Part shown: positions 34,441 to 43,597 of the stretch, one piece after another
Position numbering within the stretch: the first letter of the stretch is position 1
Layout of the letters: every line of letters begins with the position of its first letter
DNA from: Advenella sp048381675
GTDB taxonomy: Bacteria > Pseudomonadota > Gammaproteobacteria > Burkholderiales > Burkholderiaceae_B
Length of the DNA stretch: 64,000 bases
Direction: 5' to 3'
Assembly (NCBI RefSeq): GCF_048381675.1
Contig: NZ_JBLWIS010000008.1
Coordinates: 80,404 to 144,403, forward strand
Translations under genes and position numbers: made by a program
Notes under the pieces: model-generated
Database searches by the model: none
What the model was told of the DNA's origin: nothing
What the model saw: the letters and a program-made list of their open reading frames with translations, nothing else

Positions 34441-34455
34441 ATACTTTAAAGGTAT
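34441..34455. promoter_or_regulatory. CatR-type operator in front of the LysR gene
   Basis: A second perfect ATAC-N7-GTAT lies at 34441-34455, ending 5 nt before the catR-like ATG at 34461 and about 146 nt upstream of the divergent tctC-catC-pcaD start. At that position binding would repress catR (autoregulation) and could serve the divergent operon. Confidence 0.7.
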
Positions 34456-34460
34456 GGGTT

Positions 34461-35345
34461 ATGGAGTTAAGGCAAATTCGCTATTTTCATTGTGTGGCGC
34501 GGGAACTCAGTTTTACCCGTGCTGCCAAGCTGTTGCATATTGCCCAGCCCCCGCTAAGCAGGCAGATCAAGCTGCTTGAGGAAGAGTTGGGGGTAAAGGT
34601 TTTTGAACGCCAGGGACGGGGTATTCGTCTGACTGATGCGGGCAAGTATTTCATGGATCATACCCAGAAAATGACGCAGCAGCTGGAAGAAACCATTAAG
34701 GCCACGCAGAGGATTGGTAAAAAGGACCGTATCTGGTTCGGGGTGGGGTTTGTGCCTTCCACACTTTATGGATATATGCCCGATTTTATCCGCGAGTTAA
34801 GGAATCTGAGTGCCAAGGTGGAAATTGGCTTGGTGGAAATGACCACCTTGCAACAGTTTGAGGCCTTGAAAATGGGGCGCATAGATCTGGGCATGGGGCG
34901 TATTAAATTGAATGATCCTGAAATTGCACGTTTGGTTCTGCTGGACGAGCCCTTGGTGCTTGCCGTCCCCCGGCATCATCCGCTGGCCAGTCTTTCAGGT
35001 ATTGGCGTCAATGAAATTTTGCAGGAACCCCTGATTGTGTATCCGGCTTCCCCTCGCCCCAGTTATGCCGACCATGTGCTGGATTTGTTCAGTCAACACG
35101 GCTATACACCCAATGTGGTGCAGGAGGTCAATGAGTTGCAGACGGCAATTGGCCTGGTGGCCGCCGGTATTGGTGTGTCGCTGGTGCCCGAATCGGTAAA
35201 GCGCTTGCTGCGGGATGATGTGGTGTATATTGATTTCAATGCGGCAGGGTTTACGTCGCCGGTCATGATGAGCTGGCGAAAAAGTGATGAGTCAGTGTTT
35301 TTGAAGGAAGTGGTGGCGCTGGCTAAAAAAATGGCAATGCTATAG
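34461..35345 (+). CDS. catR: LysR-family regulator, CatR/CatM/BenM type
   Basis: This 294-residue LysR regulator has the N-terminal HTH (LRQIRYFHCVARELSFTRAA, then LHIAQPPLSRQIKLLEEELG) typical of CatR/BenM, and an effector domain with the usual GVGFVPSTLYGYMP segment. In relatives, cis,cis-muconate is the co-inducer and activates catB/catA. The two ATAC-N7-GTAT sites at catB and at its own start support this identity. It is divergent from tctC-catC-pcaD. Confidence 0.88.
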   Translation: MELRQIRYFHCVARELSFTRAAKLLHIAQPPLSRQIKLLEEELGVKVFERQGRGIRLTDAGKYFMDHTQKMTQQLEETIKATQRIGKKDRIWFGVGFVPSTLYGYMPDFIRELRNLSAKVEIGLVEMTTLQQFEALKMGRIDLGMGRIKLNDPEIARLVLLDEPLVLAVPRHHPLASLSGIGVNEILQEPLIVYPASPRPSYADHVLDLFSQHGYTPNVVQEVNELQTAIGLVAAGIGVSLVPESVKRLLRDDVVYIDFNAAGFTSPVMMSWRKSDESVFLKEVVALAKKMAML

Positions 35346-35399
35346 CGGTAAGGCGGTATTCAACAGGAAATGCCAAGGGTGTTTTCAAAGGAGGTTGAT

Positions 35400-37022
35400 A
35401 TGCAGCATGATCCGGTTTCAGACAATCTGGTCCCCGATTTGCAGAATTACAATGTTTTTGACTGCGATCCGGCCTTGAAAGAAGCCCTTAAGGCTTTGGG
35501 GGCATCGTGGGCCATGGATGATTGTCACGAGTATGGTGGGCAGATGGGTTCAGCTGCTGTTTTGCAGCATGCCGTCAACGCCAACAGACATCCACCTGTT
35601 TATAAAACGATTAATGACGCAGGCGGTCAAGCTGCCGGGGTTTCTTTTCACGACAGTTGGCACGTGTTGTTGCGCAGCCTGTTTGAGCAGGGCGTTCATT
35701 CCGATGCCTGGCAAAGCAATGCCCATGTCAGGCGCGCTGCACTGTTCTATCTGCACGCTCAGGCCGAAGCAGGCAGCCTGTGTCCGGTCACCATGACTTT
35801 TGCTGCCATTCCTGCCTTGAAGCGTGAGTCCTGGTTTGAGGACCTGATCCCTCATTTGTTCAGTCGGGAATATGATTCGTCCGACCAGCCCCTGGAGGGC
35901 AAGAAAGGCATGATGATTGGCATGGGCATGACTGAAAAACAGGGAGGCTCTGATGTGCGCGTCAATACCACGATTGCGCAACCTGCAGGCCAATATAAGC
36001 AAACCAATACCTATTGCCTGAACGGCCATAAATGGTTCTTTTCTTCGCCACTCGCTGATGCCCATCTGGTATTGGCGCAACTAAATGGCGAATTAAGCTG
36101 CTTTTTTGTTCCTCGCTGGTGCCCGGATGGTAGCCTGAACGGGGTGAAAATCCAGCGTCTTAAAGACAAGATGGGCAACCGTTCCAATGCCAGTGCCGAG
36201 GTCTTGTTGCAAAATGCCTGGGCCTTGCCAGTGGGTGAACCGGGGCGGGGCATCCAGGCGATTATCAAAATGGTCACGCAAACTCGGCTTGATTGTGTGT
36301 TGGGGAGCACTGGCTTGTTGCGCCAGGCGGTGGTACAGGCCGTGCACCATGCCCGTCATAGAAGGGTATTTGGCAAATTGCTGGTTGATCAGCCACTGAT
36401 GCAAATGGTGTTGTGCGATCTGGTGCTGGAAAGTGAGGCGGCCATGTGGTTGTCCATGGTTCTTGCGCATGCAGTGGAAAACCGGCATTCAAGCCTGTCC
36501 CGGGCCTATGCCCGGATCGTGACGCCCGCTGCCAAATTTTGGGTATGTAAGCGGGCGGTTGAAACGGTGGCTGAATGCATGGAGGTGTGGGGCGGCAATG
36601 GCTACATTGAGGACGGCCCTATGCCACGCCTGTTACGTGAAGCACCGGTCAATTCAATTTGGGAAGGTTCAGGTAATGTGATGTGCCTGGATGTATTGCG
36701 AGCCTTGCGTAATGAGCCTGAGTTGGGAGAAGTCCTGCTAGGCAATCTTTCTACCGAGGCTGGCATGCATTCCTTGTTAAGCCAGGCGGTTAACTCGCTC
36801 AAGATGAGATTGCGTAACAATGCTTCCGAGCTGGAATATAGTGCCCGGCAAGTGGCACAGGAGCTGGTTTTGCTGGTGCAGGCAACCTTGATGTGTCATT
36901 ATGCGCCTTCTAATGTTGCCGAAGCCTTTATTCAAAGCCGGTTTTCTCATGGTGGGCGTATTGTGGGATCTTATGTTTATCCCGATCCACAGAAAATCCT
37001 GCAAAGGGCATTGGTTTTTTGA
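35400..37022 (+). CDS. AidB-like acyl-CoA dehydrogenase
   Basis: This flavoprotein is related to AidB/isovaleryl-CoA dehydrogenase, with 540 residues from ATG 35400, which has a perfect AAGGAGGT site. Visible motifs are MTEKQGGSDVRVNTT, KWFFSSPLADAHLVLAQ, HRRVFGKLLVDQPLMQMVL and EVWGGNGYIEDGPMPRLLRE. The length and the EKQGGSDVR signature match AidB, which in E. coli is induced by alkylation stress and binds DNA, but many homologues are of unknown substrate. It sits after catR and 12 nt before a permease gene, so a catabolic role is possible. Confidence 0.88.
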   Translation: MQHDPVSDNLVPDLQNYNVFDCDPALKEALKALGASWAMDDCHEYGGQMGSAAVLQHAVNANRHPPVYKTINDAGGQAAGVSFHDSWHVLLRSLFEQGVHSDAWQSNAHVRRAALFYLHAQAEAGSLCPVTMTFAAIPALKRESWFEDLIPHLFSREYDSSDQPLEGKKGMMIGMGMTEKQGGSDVRVNTTIAQPAGQYKQTNTYCLNGHKWFFSSPLADAHLVLAQLNGELSCFFVPRWCPDGSLNGVKIQRLKDKMGNRSNASAEVLLQNAWALPVGEPGRGIQAIIKMVTQTRLDCVLGSTGLLRQAVVQAVHHARHRRVFGKLLVDQPLMQMVLCDLVLESEAAMWLSMVLAHAVENRHSSLSRAYARIVTPAAKFWVCKRAVETVAECMEVWGGNGYIEDGPMPRLLREAPVNSIWEGSGNVMCLDVLRALRNEPELGEVLLGNLSTEAGMHSLLSQAVNSLKMRLRNNASELEYSARQVAQELVLLVQATLMCHYAPSNVAEAFIQSRFSHGGRIVGSYVYPDPQKILQRALVF

Positions 37023-37034
37023 AGGATGTTTTTC

Positions 37035-38306
37035 ATGAAGTACCAACTGGATGATAAACCCCGCGCTTTTCCCATGCTGATGTACGGGTTGCAGTGGTTT
37101 AGTATTGCGGTCCCATCCTTGTTGATTATTGGCAGTGTGGTAGCCGTTTTGCAGGGGCGGGATGTTCCCGCCCAGATCATGTATATGCAAAAGCTGTTTG
37201 CCGTTTGTGGTCTTGTCATGTTTGTGCAGGTATTGTGGGGACATAGATTGCCCTTGATTGTTGGGCCTGCCTCGGTATTGTTATTGGGTATTGTGGCGGG
37301 TACCGGCTCTGCAGCGGCCATTTATACTGCCATAGCAATGGGTGGAGCCTGCATTGCTTTATTGGCGTTTAGCGGTGGGCTGGGGAAAATACAGAAAATT
37401 TTTACACCCCGGGTGGTCGTGGTCATCCTGGTTCTGGTGGCCGTGACCCTGTCACCACTTATCTTGCGTTTATCCATGGGGCAAACAAGCAATCCTGCAG
37501 GCAATTTGGTATTTGCCTTGTTGCTGGCACTCATGATGTTGTTAGGTAACAAATGGCTAAATGGCGTCTGGAAGTCGATGGTGGTATTGCTGGGCCTGGT
37601 ATTGGGCTCTTTGGTTTATTTTAGCCTGGTTGGCTGGCCCGGCGGCTTGCCGGCATTGCTGCCCCTGGCACAAACCGGTGAGCTGTTTTTTTCCTCACTG
37701 GTGTGGCAGCCAGAGTTTGACTTGCCAACCCTGTTGGCTTTTTTCTTCAGTTTTGTTGCCTTGATGATTAATGAGCTTGGCTCCATTCAAGGGGTAGGCG
37801 CCATGCTGGGCGCGGGCAATATGGCTGAACGTGGCAAAAAAGGCATGGGCATTACCGGGTTGGGTAATACGCTGGCCGGATTTTTTGGCGTCATTGGGCC
37901 GATTGATTATTCCATGAGTCCGGGCGTGATTGCCGCCACGCAATGTGCCTCCCGTTACCCGCTGGTTCTTGCCGGATTATTGCTGGTATTGTGTTCGTTG
38001 GTACCGGGTATTATTGGCTTTATGTCTTTGATACCGGCGGTTGTCATGGGGGCGGCTTTATTGTATGTCATGTCTGCCCAGCTGGCCGCCTCATTACAAA
38101 TGCTGGTCAGGGAAAAGGGCGTGGTTGATTTTTACAGTGGCGTAACTGTTGCTTTTCCTGTCATGCTTTCAATTCTGATTGCCTTTTTGCCACCGGTTGT
38201 GGTGGAGCATATTCCTGCCATGGCACGACCAATTTTGGGTAATGGTTTTATTATGGGCTGCATAACCGTACTTTTTCTGGAGCATACCCTGAACCGTCAG
38301 CATTAG
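37035..38306 (+). CDS. NCS2-family nucleobase/ascorbate-type permease
   Basis: This polytopic membrane protein of 423 residues has about 12 to 14 hydrophobic segments and belongs to the xanthine/uracil permease superfamily. Family landmarks are YGLQWFSIAVPSLLI near the N-terminus, RLPLIVGPASVLLLG and the NELGSIQGVGAMLG segment in the second half. ATG 37035 lies 9 nt after AAGGA; ATG 37026 would be too close. The substrate cannot be assigned. Coupling to the AidB-like gene suggests they serve the same compound. Confidence 0.85.
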   Translation: MKYQLDDKPRAFPMLMYGLQWFSIAVPSLLIIGSVVAVLQGRDVPAQIMYMQKLFAVCGLVMFVQVLWGHRLPLIVGPASVLLLGIVAGTGSAAAIYTAIAMGGACIALLAFSGGLGKIQKIFTPRVVVVILVLVAVTLSPLILRLSMGQTSNPAGNLVFALLLALMMLLGNKWLNGVWKSMVVLLGLVLGSLVYFSLVGWPGGLPALLPLAQTGELFFSSLVWQPEFDLPTLLAFFFSFVALMINELGSIQGVGAMLGAGNMAERGKKGMGITGLGNTLAGFFGVIGPIDYSMSPGVIAATQCASRYPLVLAGLLLVLCSLVPGIIGFMSLIPAVVMGAALLYVMSAQLAASLQMLVREKGVVDFYSGVTVAFPVMLSILIAFLPPVVVEHIPAMARPILGNGFIMGCITVLFLEHTLNRQH

Positions 38307-38350
38307 TGTTTACCACTTGGCTGGCAGGTTGCCATAACTGATTGTGTTGT

Positions 38351-38386
38351 GCTTTGTCATTGCCGGTGGGGTGGTAATGACAAAGC
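38351..38386. terminator. Inverted repeat between the permease and phnA-like genes
   Basis: Perfect 11-bp arms (GCTTTGTCATT / AATGACAAAGC) are separated by 14 nt between convergent genes. It lacks a T-tract, so the terminator role is tentative. Confidence 0.45.
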
Positions 38387-38395
38387 ATGGCCGCA

Positions 38396-38728
38396 TTAGA
38401 TTTTTTTCAGGAATTCAGATTTCAGCATCATGTTGCTGCCATCAATTTTGCAGGCAATATCGTGATCACCGTCTACGATCCGGATATTTTTTACTTTGGT
38501 TCCCTGTTTGATGACTTGTGATGAACCTTTGATTTTAAGATCCTTGATCAGTGTAACGCTATCGCCATCTTGCAGAATGGTGCCATTACTGTCTTTGACA
38601 ATACGGCCTTCTTCAGACTGGGCTTGTTCGCCTTCAAGCCATTCGTGACCGCATTCAGGGCAAACCAATTGAACGCCATCGTTGTAGGTAAGTTCAGAGG
38701 CGCATTGTGGACAGGGGGGAAAACTCAT
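38396..38728 (-). CDS. PhnA/YjdM-family zinc-ribbon protein
   Basis: This 110-residue protein starts with a zinc ribbon, CPQC at 6-9 and CPEC at 23-26, followed by a KOW/SH3-like C-terminal domain (DGDSVTLIKDLKIKG). It belongs to the family historically named PhnA and linked to alkylphosphonate genes by position only; the function in most bacteria is unknown. No phosphonate genes are near. The gene is 16 nt from the pabB-pabC fusion stop and on the same strand. Confidence 0.93.
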   Translation of the reverse strand: MSFPPCPQCASELTYNDGVQLVCPECGHEWLEGEQAQSEEGRIVKDSNGTILQDGDSVTLIKDLKIKGSSQVIKQGTKVKNIRIVDGDHDIACKIDGSNMMLKSEFLKKI

Positions 38729-38744
38729 TGATTGTTTCCTTTGT

Positions 38745-40724
38745 TTACCAAGTATTAAAATCCTTTAAGTGTAGCAATTTAACCGGCATAAGTCCTCTAA
38801 GTGCATTAACTGCCAAAATAATCGGGGCATTTTCAATCATTTTACGAGTGATTGCCTGTTCGGTTAGCGTTATTGTTGCACGGCCTGGCCTTTCATTGGC
38901 CGGGGTATATGCGGAAAGCCAAAGGCTTGGGTTTTGCATGATTTGTTCGCGCATCACACTACGTAAAATATCCATCTCCAGTGGCGGTGTCAGCCATTGG
39001 CCCTGGTGGTAAATGAAGATGCTGCTACGGGCGCCTTCCAGCAAATGGCCATCCTGGTTAAAACACAGGCTGTCAAACGCACCAAGCTGCATGGCCCGGT
39101 GCATTTGCTCGTCATAGTGCTGGCGATGGCTGGTTTTGTAGCGACGCAAAATATCCCGGTTGGGGAATGGGCGTGGGGCAATAATCACGCTTTGCGCTTC
39201 TTGCGAAAGCGGCTCTAATACTGCATGCTGAACTGCCAGGGAGCCATTGCCATGCAGGCTGACCTTGATCCGGTACGCCTGCGGGTGGCCGGTTTTTATA
39301 TCGTGTTCAAGCAATTGGGTAAAGTGGCTGTTTAGCGTTTGCCGGACACTGTCTTCATTAAAGGTAAATCCCAACTCGGCAGCCGAACGTTTCAGGCGCC
39401 TTAAGTGTGCCTCAAGCAGGCTGCAGGTGCCTTGATTAAACAGCATGGTTTCAAACAGGGTGAAATCCTGGGGCAGGTTTTGCAAGAAGCGGTACTTCCA
39501 GTGGCATTCTTCATATTCGCTTTCAGCCGTGCTGTCATGCACAATACCCGATCCAACACCCATGCGGCCTGTAAATTGCTGTGCTGTCGGGGTGGCGTTG
39601 GCAGGAGCCTGCCCGTTGACGGGCGCGGTTAGTTCTAGTGTCCTGATGACAACATTTAGTTTGCCACAAAAACCCAGGGCACCTTCGCAGGGTTCCAGAT
39701 AGCCGATACTGCCGGTATATAGGCCACGGTCACGTTGCTCATATTTTTCAATCAGCTGCATGCTTCTTTTTTTGGGAGCGCCGGTAATCGAGCCGCAGGG
39801 AAAAAGTGCCTGAAAAATATCCCCTGCGTTAGTGCCGGGTTTGGCCTGCGCATAAATAGGGGTGGTCATTTGCAGAACCGGGCCAAAGGGGGTCACGGAA
39901 AACAGTTCGGGTACTTTTACGCCGTTTGGTATGGCAATTTTACTTAGGTCATTACGCAGCAGATCAACAATCATGACATTTTCCGCCCGGTTTTTGGGGT
40001 CTGCCCTAAGTGCCTTTGCCCGGGCTTCATTCTGTCCGTCATCAAAGGCGGGTACCGTGCCTTTCATGGGTTCGGTATGAATGCAGCCATCGTTGCGAAT
40101 GTCCAGAAAAAGCTCAGGTGAAAAGCACAGCGTCCAATCCGCGTTTCCGGTCATTGCGTTGCCTGCGGTGGCCGGAAGACAAGCCAGGGCCCCATAGGGT
40201 ACCGGTTGTTTGGCCCGCAATTTCTGATATAGCCTGACGGGTGAACCATAGGCCTGGAAATTCAGCTGAGTCGTGTAGTTGATCTGGTAAACCTCGCCAG
40301 CGGCAATGTCTTCCCTGATTTGTTCAATGCTTTCAAGGTAGTCGGCTTTGTTCTGCTCAATGGACGGCTGTAATAGTCCGGCGGGTTCTTCAGGATTGAA
40401 CCGGGCATTTAGCCAATCCTGGATGGCTTCGTTATTGTTTAATCGCGTTTTTTGGGCAAACCAGAAAATTTGCAGGGCATGTGGCGTTTGTGGCAGATTG
40501 GCCGTGCTGGGCAGGGCTGTTTTTTCCAGCCCCATGATGTCCTGACCCAAACCATAGGGGGCCCATACAATGGCATGCCAGTTTTTTTGCCAGCCCTGCT
40601 GAAGATGACGCTGCAAGTGCTCAAGGGCATCGGCTTTTAGATTGTCTGTGTGTACCAGATGTTCGTGCAGCGTGCCGGTTTGGGCAACAGCATCGTCAAG
40701 AAAAACGAAAAAAGGGGATTGCAT
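38745..40724 (-). CDS. pabB: Aminodeoxychorismate synthase component I fused to a PabC-like lyase
   Basis: The N-terminal 400 residues are chorismate-binding PabB (EDIAAGEVYQINYTTQL, SPELFLDIRNDGCIHTEPMKG, FQALFPCGSITGAPKKRSM). The C-terminal 220 residues are a class IV aminotransferase-like 4-amino-4-deoxychorismate lyase domain (NFETMLF-like FTLFETML, RLKRSAAELGF, LLEGARSSIFI). Together they make p-aminobenzoate for folate from chorismate with a separate PabA amidotransferase, not in this window. 659 residues fits known PabBC fusions. Confidence 0.93.
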   Translation of the reverse strand: MQSPFFVFLDDAVAQTGTLHEHLVHTDNLKADALEHLQRHLQQGWQKNWHAIVWAPYGLGQDIMGLEKTALPSTANLPQTPHALQIFWFAQKTRLNNNEAIQDWLNARFNPEEPAGLLQPSIEQNKADYLESIEQIREDIAAGEVYQINYTTQLNFQAYGSPVRLYQKLRAKQPVPYGALACLPATAGNAMTGNADWTLCFSPELFLDIRNDGCIHTEPMKGTVPAFDDGQNEARAKALRADPKNRAENVMIVDLLRNDLSKIAIPNGVKVPELFSVTPFGPVLQMTTPIYAQAKPGTNAGDIFQALFPCGSITGAPKKRSMQLIEKYEQRDRGLYTGSIGYLEPCEGALGFCGKLNVVIRTLELTAPVNGQAPANATPTAQQFTGRMGVGSGIVHDSTAESEYEECHWKYRFLQNLPQDFTLFETMLFNQGTCSLLEAHLRRLKRSAAELGFTFNEDSVRQTLNSHFTQLLEHDIKTGHPQAYRIKVSLHGNGSLAVQHAVLEPLSQEAQSVIIAPRPFPNRDILRRYKTSHRQHYDEQMHRAMQLGAFDSLCFNQDGHLLEGARSSIFIYHQGQWLTPPLEMDILRSVMREQIMQNPSLWLSAYTPANERPGRATITLTEQAITRKMIENAPIILAVNALRGLMPVKLLHLKDFNTW

Positions 40725-40729
40725 AAGAA

Positions 40730-40774
40730 AATCACTGCCACAAAATTAAGACATTATATGATGTGGCAGTGATT
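40730..40774. terminator. 13-bp inverted repeat between aapJ-like and pabB genes
   Basis: Perfect arms AATCACTGCCACA and TGTGGCAGTGATT have a 19-nt loop and lie 5 nt upstream of the pabB ATG. It could end the upstream minus-strand transcript or form a structured leader for pabB. Confidence 0.5.
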
Positions 40775-40807
40775 GTGCTTAAGTTGGCTATTTCAAATAC
40801 AAATAGC

Positions 40808-41824
40808 TTACCTGACTGGCAATCCATATAGCAGGCCACCCTGGTTCCATTGGGCGTTCAGGCCGCGATTGATTTTCAGCGGGCTGTCCTGGCCAACGTT
40901 GCGCTCGAAGCTTTCACCATAGTTGCCAACTTGTTTAATGATGTTGTAAGCCCATTTTTCATCCAGGCCCAGGTTTTTGCCGGCACCCGGTGTTACGCCC
41001 AGCAAACGTTGTACATTGGGGTTGCTGCTTTTGAGTTCTTCATCAACGTTAGCCGAGGTCAGGCCAAGTTCTTCGGCATTGATCAGGGCATGCAGGGTCC
41101 ATTTCACGATATTCAGCCACTGGTCATCCCCTTGGCGAACAAATGGGCCCAATGGTTCTTTGGAAATGATTTCTGGCAGCACCTGATAATCATCGGGGTT
41201 GCCCAATTTCGAAATGCGGATTGAGGCCAGGCCAGAGGCATCGGTGGTGAAAACATCGCAACGGCCAGCGGCAAACGCGTTTACGACCTCATTGAATTGG
41301 TCGAAGACAACAGGGGTGTATTTGATATTGTTAGCGCGGGCCCAGTCGGCCATCGTGTTTTCGTTGGAGGTGCCGGTTTGCATGCAAACCGTTGCGCCAT
41401 CCAGTTCTTTGGCACTGTTGACGCCCAGTTTTTTGGATACCAAAAAGCCCTGGCCATCATAAAAATTGATGCCGGCACCCAAAATGCCCAGTGCGGTATC
41501 CCGCTGTTGGGTAACGGTGGTGTTGCGGGTCAAGACATCTATCTCGCCTGATTGCAGGGCGGTAAAACGCTGTTGTGAGTTCAGGGGGACTGCCTTGAAT
41601 TTGCTGGCATCACCAAAAACAGCCGCAGCGATTGATTTGCAAAGGTCTACATCAAGCCCCTCCCATTCACCTTTGGCATTGGGGGCTGAAAATCCCGCAA
41701 ATCCCGTTGTGGTGCCGCACAGAACCTCACCGCGTTGTTTTACCGTATCCAGGGTGGATGCCTGTGCCGTTTGGGCACCGGCAATCAGCGCGAAGGCGGC
41801 CAGTGTATATGTCAATGTCTTCAT
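40808..41824 (-). CDS. General amino-acid ABC transporter substrate-binding protein (AapJ type)
   Basis: This 338-residue periplasmic binding protein has a signal peptide (1-22, ending AQA). The family sequence VLCGTTTGFAGFSAPNAKG lies near residue 37, and DVDLCKSIAAAVFGD and CMQTGTSNENTMADW are also present. These segments are characteristic of the broad-specificity AapJ/BztA group. An AGGAG site lies before the ATG. The permease and ATPase genes (aapQMP) that normally follow are not next to it; the downstream gene is pabB. Confidence 0.92.
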   Translation of the reverse strand: MKTLTYTLAAFALIAGAQTAQASTLDTVKQRGEVLCGTTTGFAGFSAPNAKGEWEGLDVDLCKSIAAAVFGDASKFKAVPLNSQQRFTALQSGEIDVLTRNTTVTQQRDTALGILGAGINFYDGQGFLVSKKLGVNSAKELDGATVCMQTGTSNENTMADWARANNIKYTPVVFDQFNEVVNAFAAGRCDVFTTDASGLASIRISKLGNPDDYQVLPEIISKEPLGPFVRQGDDQWLNIVKWTLHALINAEELGLTSANVDEELKSSNPNVQRLLGVTPGAGKNLGLDEKWAYNIIKQVGNYGESFERNVGQDSPLKINRGLNAQWNQGGLLYGLPVR

Positions 41825-42084
41825 TTTGCAGGAACTCCTTTATTAATATTTGCAGGATCAGATGGTCAAACCATACCCGAGAACCAGCTGTTTTGAAACG
41901 AAATTTTTATTGCTTGGTTATTACCCGATTTTATAAGGTTATTGGATTTTGTCATCGTAATTGGGCTTGTCCATTGAATAAAACCATTTGTCGCAGGGGA
42001 ATTGATGCATAAATGTGCTTCTGGTGTAAAAATGGACAGGTGTGCTTGCGTCATAAAAACATCATCAATACCGGAGGCCGTTTC
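41825..42084. other. Intergenic promoter region
   Basis: These 260 nt lie between two divergent starts (aapJ-like and glutathione transferase). No hairpin or operator was recognised; promoters for both genes must be here. Confidence 0.4.
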
Positions 42085-42768
42085 ATGTATACCTTGCATA
42101 TTGCCAATAAAAATTACTCGTCATGGTCGTTGCGTCCGTGGATTCTGTTCAGGGAGCTGCATATTCCGTTTGCGGAATACAACCATCCTTTTAATGCCGA
42201 CCGCGAAAAGCAGCAAAGCGAGTTTGCTGTTTTTTCACCCACTTGCCGTGTGCCTGTGCTGGAGGATGGTGGCAATACCATCTGGGATAGCCTGGCGATT
42301 ATTGAATATGTGGCAGAGGAGTATCCGGCGGTTTGGCCCGAGGATAAAAAAGCCAGGGCCTGGGCCAGGTCTGTATGCGCTGAAATGCATGCCGGATTTC
42401 CCGCCTTGCGTAGTGAATGTGGTATGAATTGCAGCTTGCGCATAGATTTGCATGCGCGTAGCGAGGCTTTGCAGGCCGAGCTGGTGCGCTTAGATCGACT
42501 GCTGAGCGAAGGCCTTTCGCGGTTTGGTGGCCCATTCCTGGCAGGCAGCCGTTTTACGGCTGCAGATGCATTTTTTGCACCAGTGGTTTTCAGGATCAGG
42601 ACTTATGATTTGCAACTGTCAGAGTTGTCTTCCGAATATGTCCAACAGATGCTGGAACTCAGGGGGATGCGGGCCTGGTATGAAGCCGCCTTGCAGGAAA
42701 CTGCCCGCTTGCCTTTGTATGAAGACAAATCCGGCGTGGGGAACATTGTTCAGGATTATCGAAACTAG
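42085..42768 (+). CDS. Glutathione S-transferase family protein
   Basis: This 227-residue cytosolic GST has the N-terminal thioredoxin-like domain, with NYSSWSLRPWILFREL and the SNAIL-type element IWDSLAIIEYVAEE. A helical C-terminal domain ends with GGPFLAGSRFTAADAFFAPV. The YSSWSLRPW start matches the group with a catalytic Ser. It may conjugate or isomerise electrophiles; the substrate is unknown. ATG 42085 is preceded by GGAGG, so the longer open frame from 42013 is not used. Confidence 0.92.
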   Translation: MYTLHIANKNYSSWSLRPWILFRELHIPFAEYNHPFNADREKQQSEFAVFSPTCRVPVLEDGGNTIWDSLAIIEYVAEEYPAVWPEDKKARAWARSVCAEMHAGFPALRSECGMNCSLRIDLHARSEALQAELVRLDRLLSEGLSRFGGPFLAGSRFTAADAFFAPVVFRIRTYDLQLSELSSEYVQQMLELRGMRAWYEAALQETARLPLYEDKSGVGNIVQDYRN

Positions 42769-42891
42769 GTTTTTGCAAGCGGCTTGATGCTTGGTTGCAA
42801 AGCGTTCGTTCAACCTAAGTGGAGCCGCTTTCTTGTTGATGCATGCTTGTCATTTCAAGGTAAGCATATCAATGCAGATTACCTTAAATGT

Positions 42892-43377
42892 TTAGTTGTC
42901 GTGCAAGGGAGTTGCCTGACCGTTTTTATGGAGTATGTATGTTCTTTTTACCTTAGGTGTGTCCGTATTTGTTTTTGTCTTGGGTTTGGATGGAGAGGCG
43001 TTTTTGGTTGGGTTGATCAGTCCGATAATATCAGGCTGGGCCATTAGCATGTCTATGATATCAGCAACGGGAACCGGTCCTTCCAAGGCATAAGGGCCTG
43101 CCTGTGCTGTTTGGCATGAGGCCATTTCATCGGGTATGCCAAGTTGCCTGCGATAGGCGGTTGTGTCAGGAACCGTATTGATATTTAGCTCAAAGCCCAC
43201 GCTTTGCATCTCATTTGCCCAGTGCTTGCAGCAGTTACAACCCTCGGTTTGCCAGATTGTAATTGGGGGGAGTGATCGGGCAGGTGATACAATGGGTGCC
43301 AACAAGGCCATGGCAAGAATGATTTTAGCCAGATTTTGCCGTAACAACAGGATGCGCAAAGGTGTTTTTAGGTTCAT
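42892..43377 (-). CDS. DUF411-family exported metal-binding protein
   Basis: This 161-residue exported protein has a hydrophobic leader (about 8-34) and the CNCC motif (47-50) of DUF411 proteins, which occur in copper and other metal-resistance loci. The second half (YALEGPVPVADIIDMLMAQPD) is the rest of the domain, followed by a Lys-rich, low-complexity tail of about 40 residues. ATG 43377 follows GAGGAACAAG and is preferred over GTG 43389. No metal resistance operon is next to it, but a copper chaperone gene lies 2 kb away. Confidence 0.88.
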   Translation of the reverse strand: MNLKTPLRILLLRQNLAKIILAMALLAPIVSPARSLPPITIWQTEGCNCCKHWANEMQSVGFELNINTVPDTTAYRRQLGIPDEMASCQTAQAGPYALEGPVPVADIIDMLMAQPDIIGLINPTKNASPSKPKTKTNTDTPKVKRTYILHKNGQATPLHDN

Positions 43378-43597
43378 CTTGTTCCTCACAGGTAACGGTT
43401 TGCTTTCTTGAAGGCCGCAATGGTATGTGATCTCTGGACTTTTTGTTGATTTGTGTCAAATAACGCTAACATAATAGGGTCATTTGATGTCGATTGTAAA
43501 CATCAGTTTGTATTACAGATTGTAAAATAAAGTGTGCATTGTTTTATGCATTATTTTCAAGCGTGCGCAGTATTGCGTTTTTTTTATAAGTAAAATT

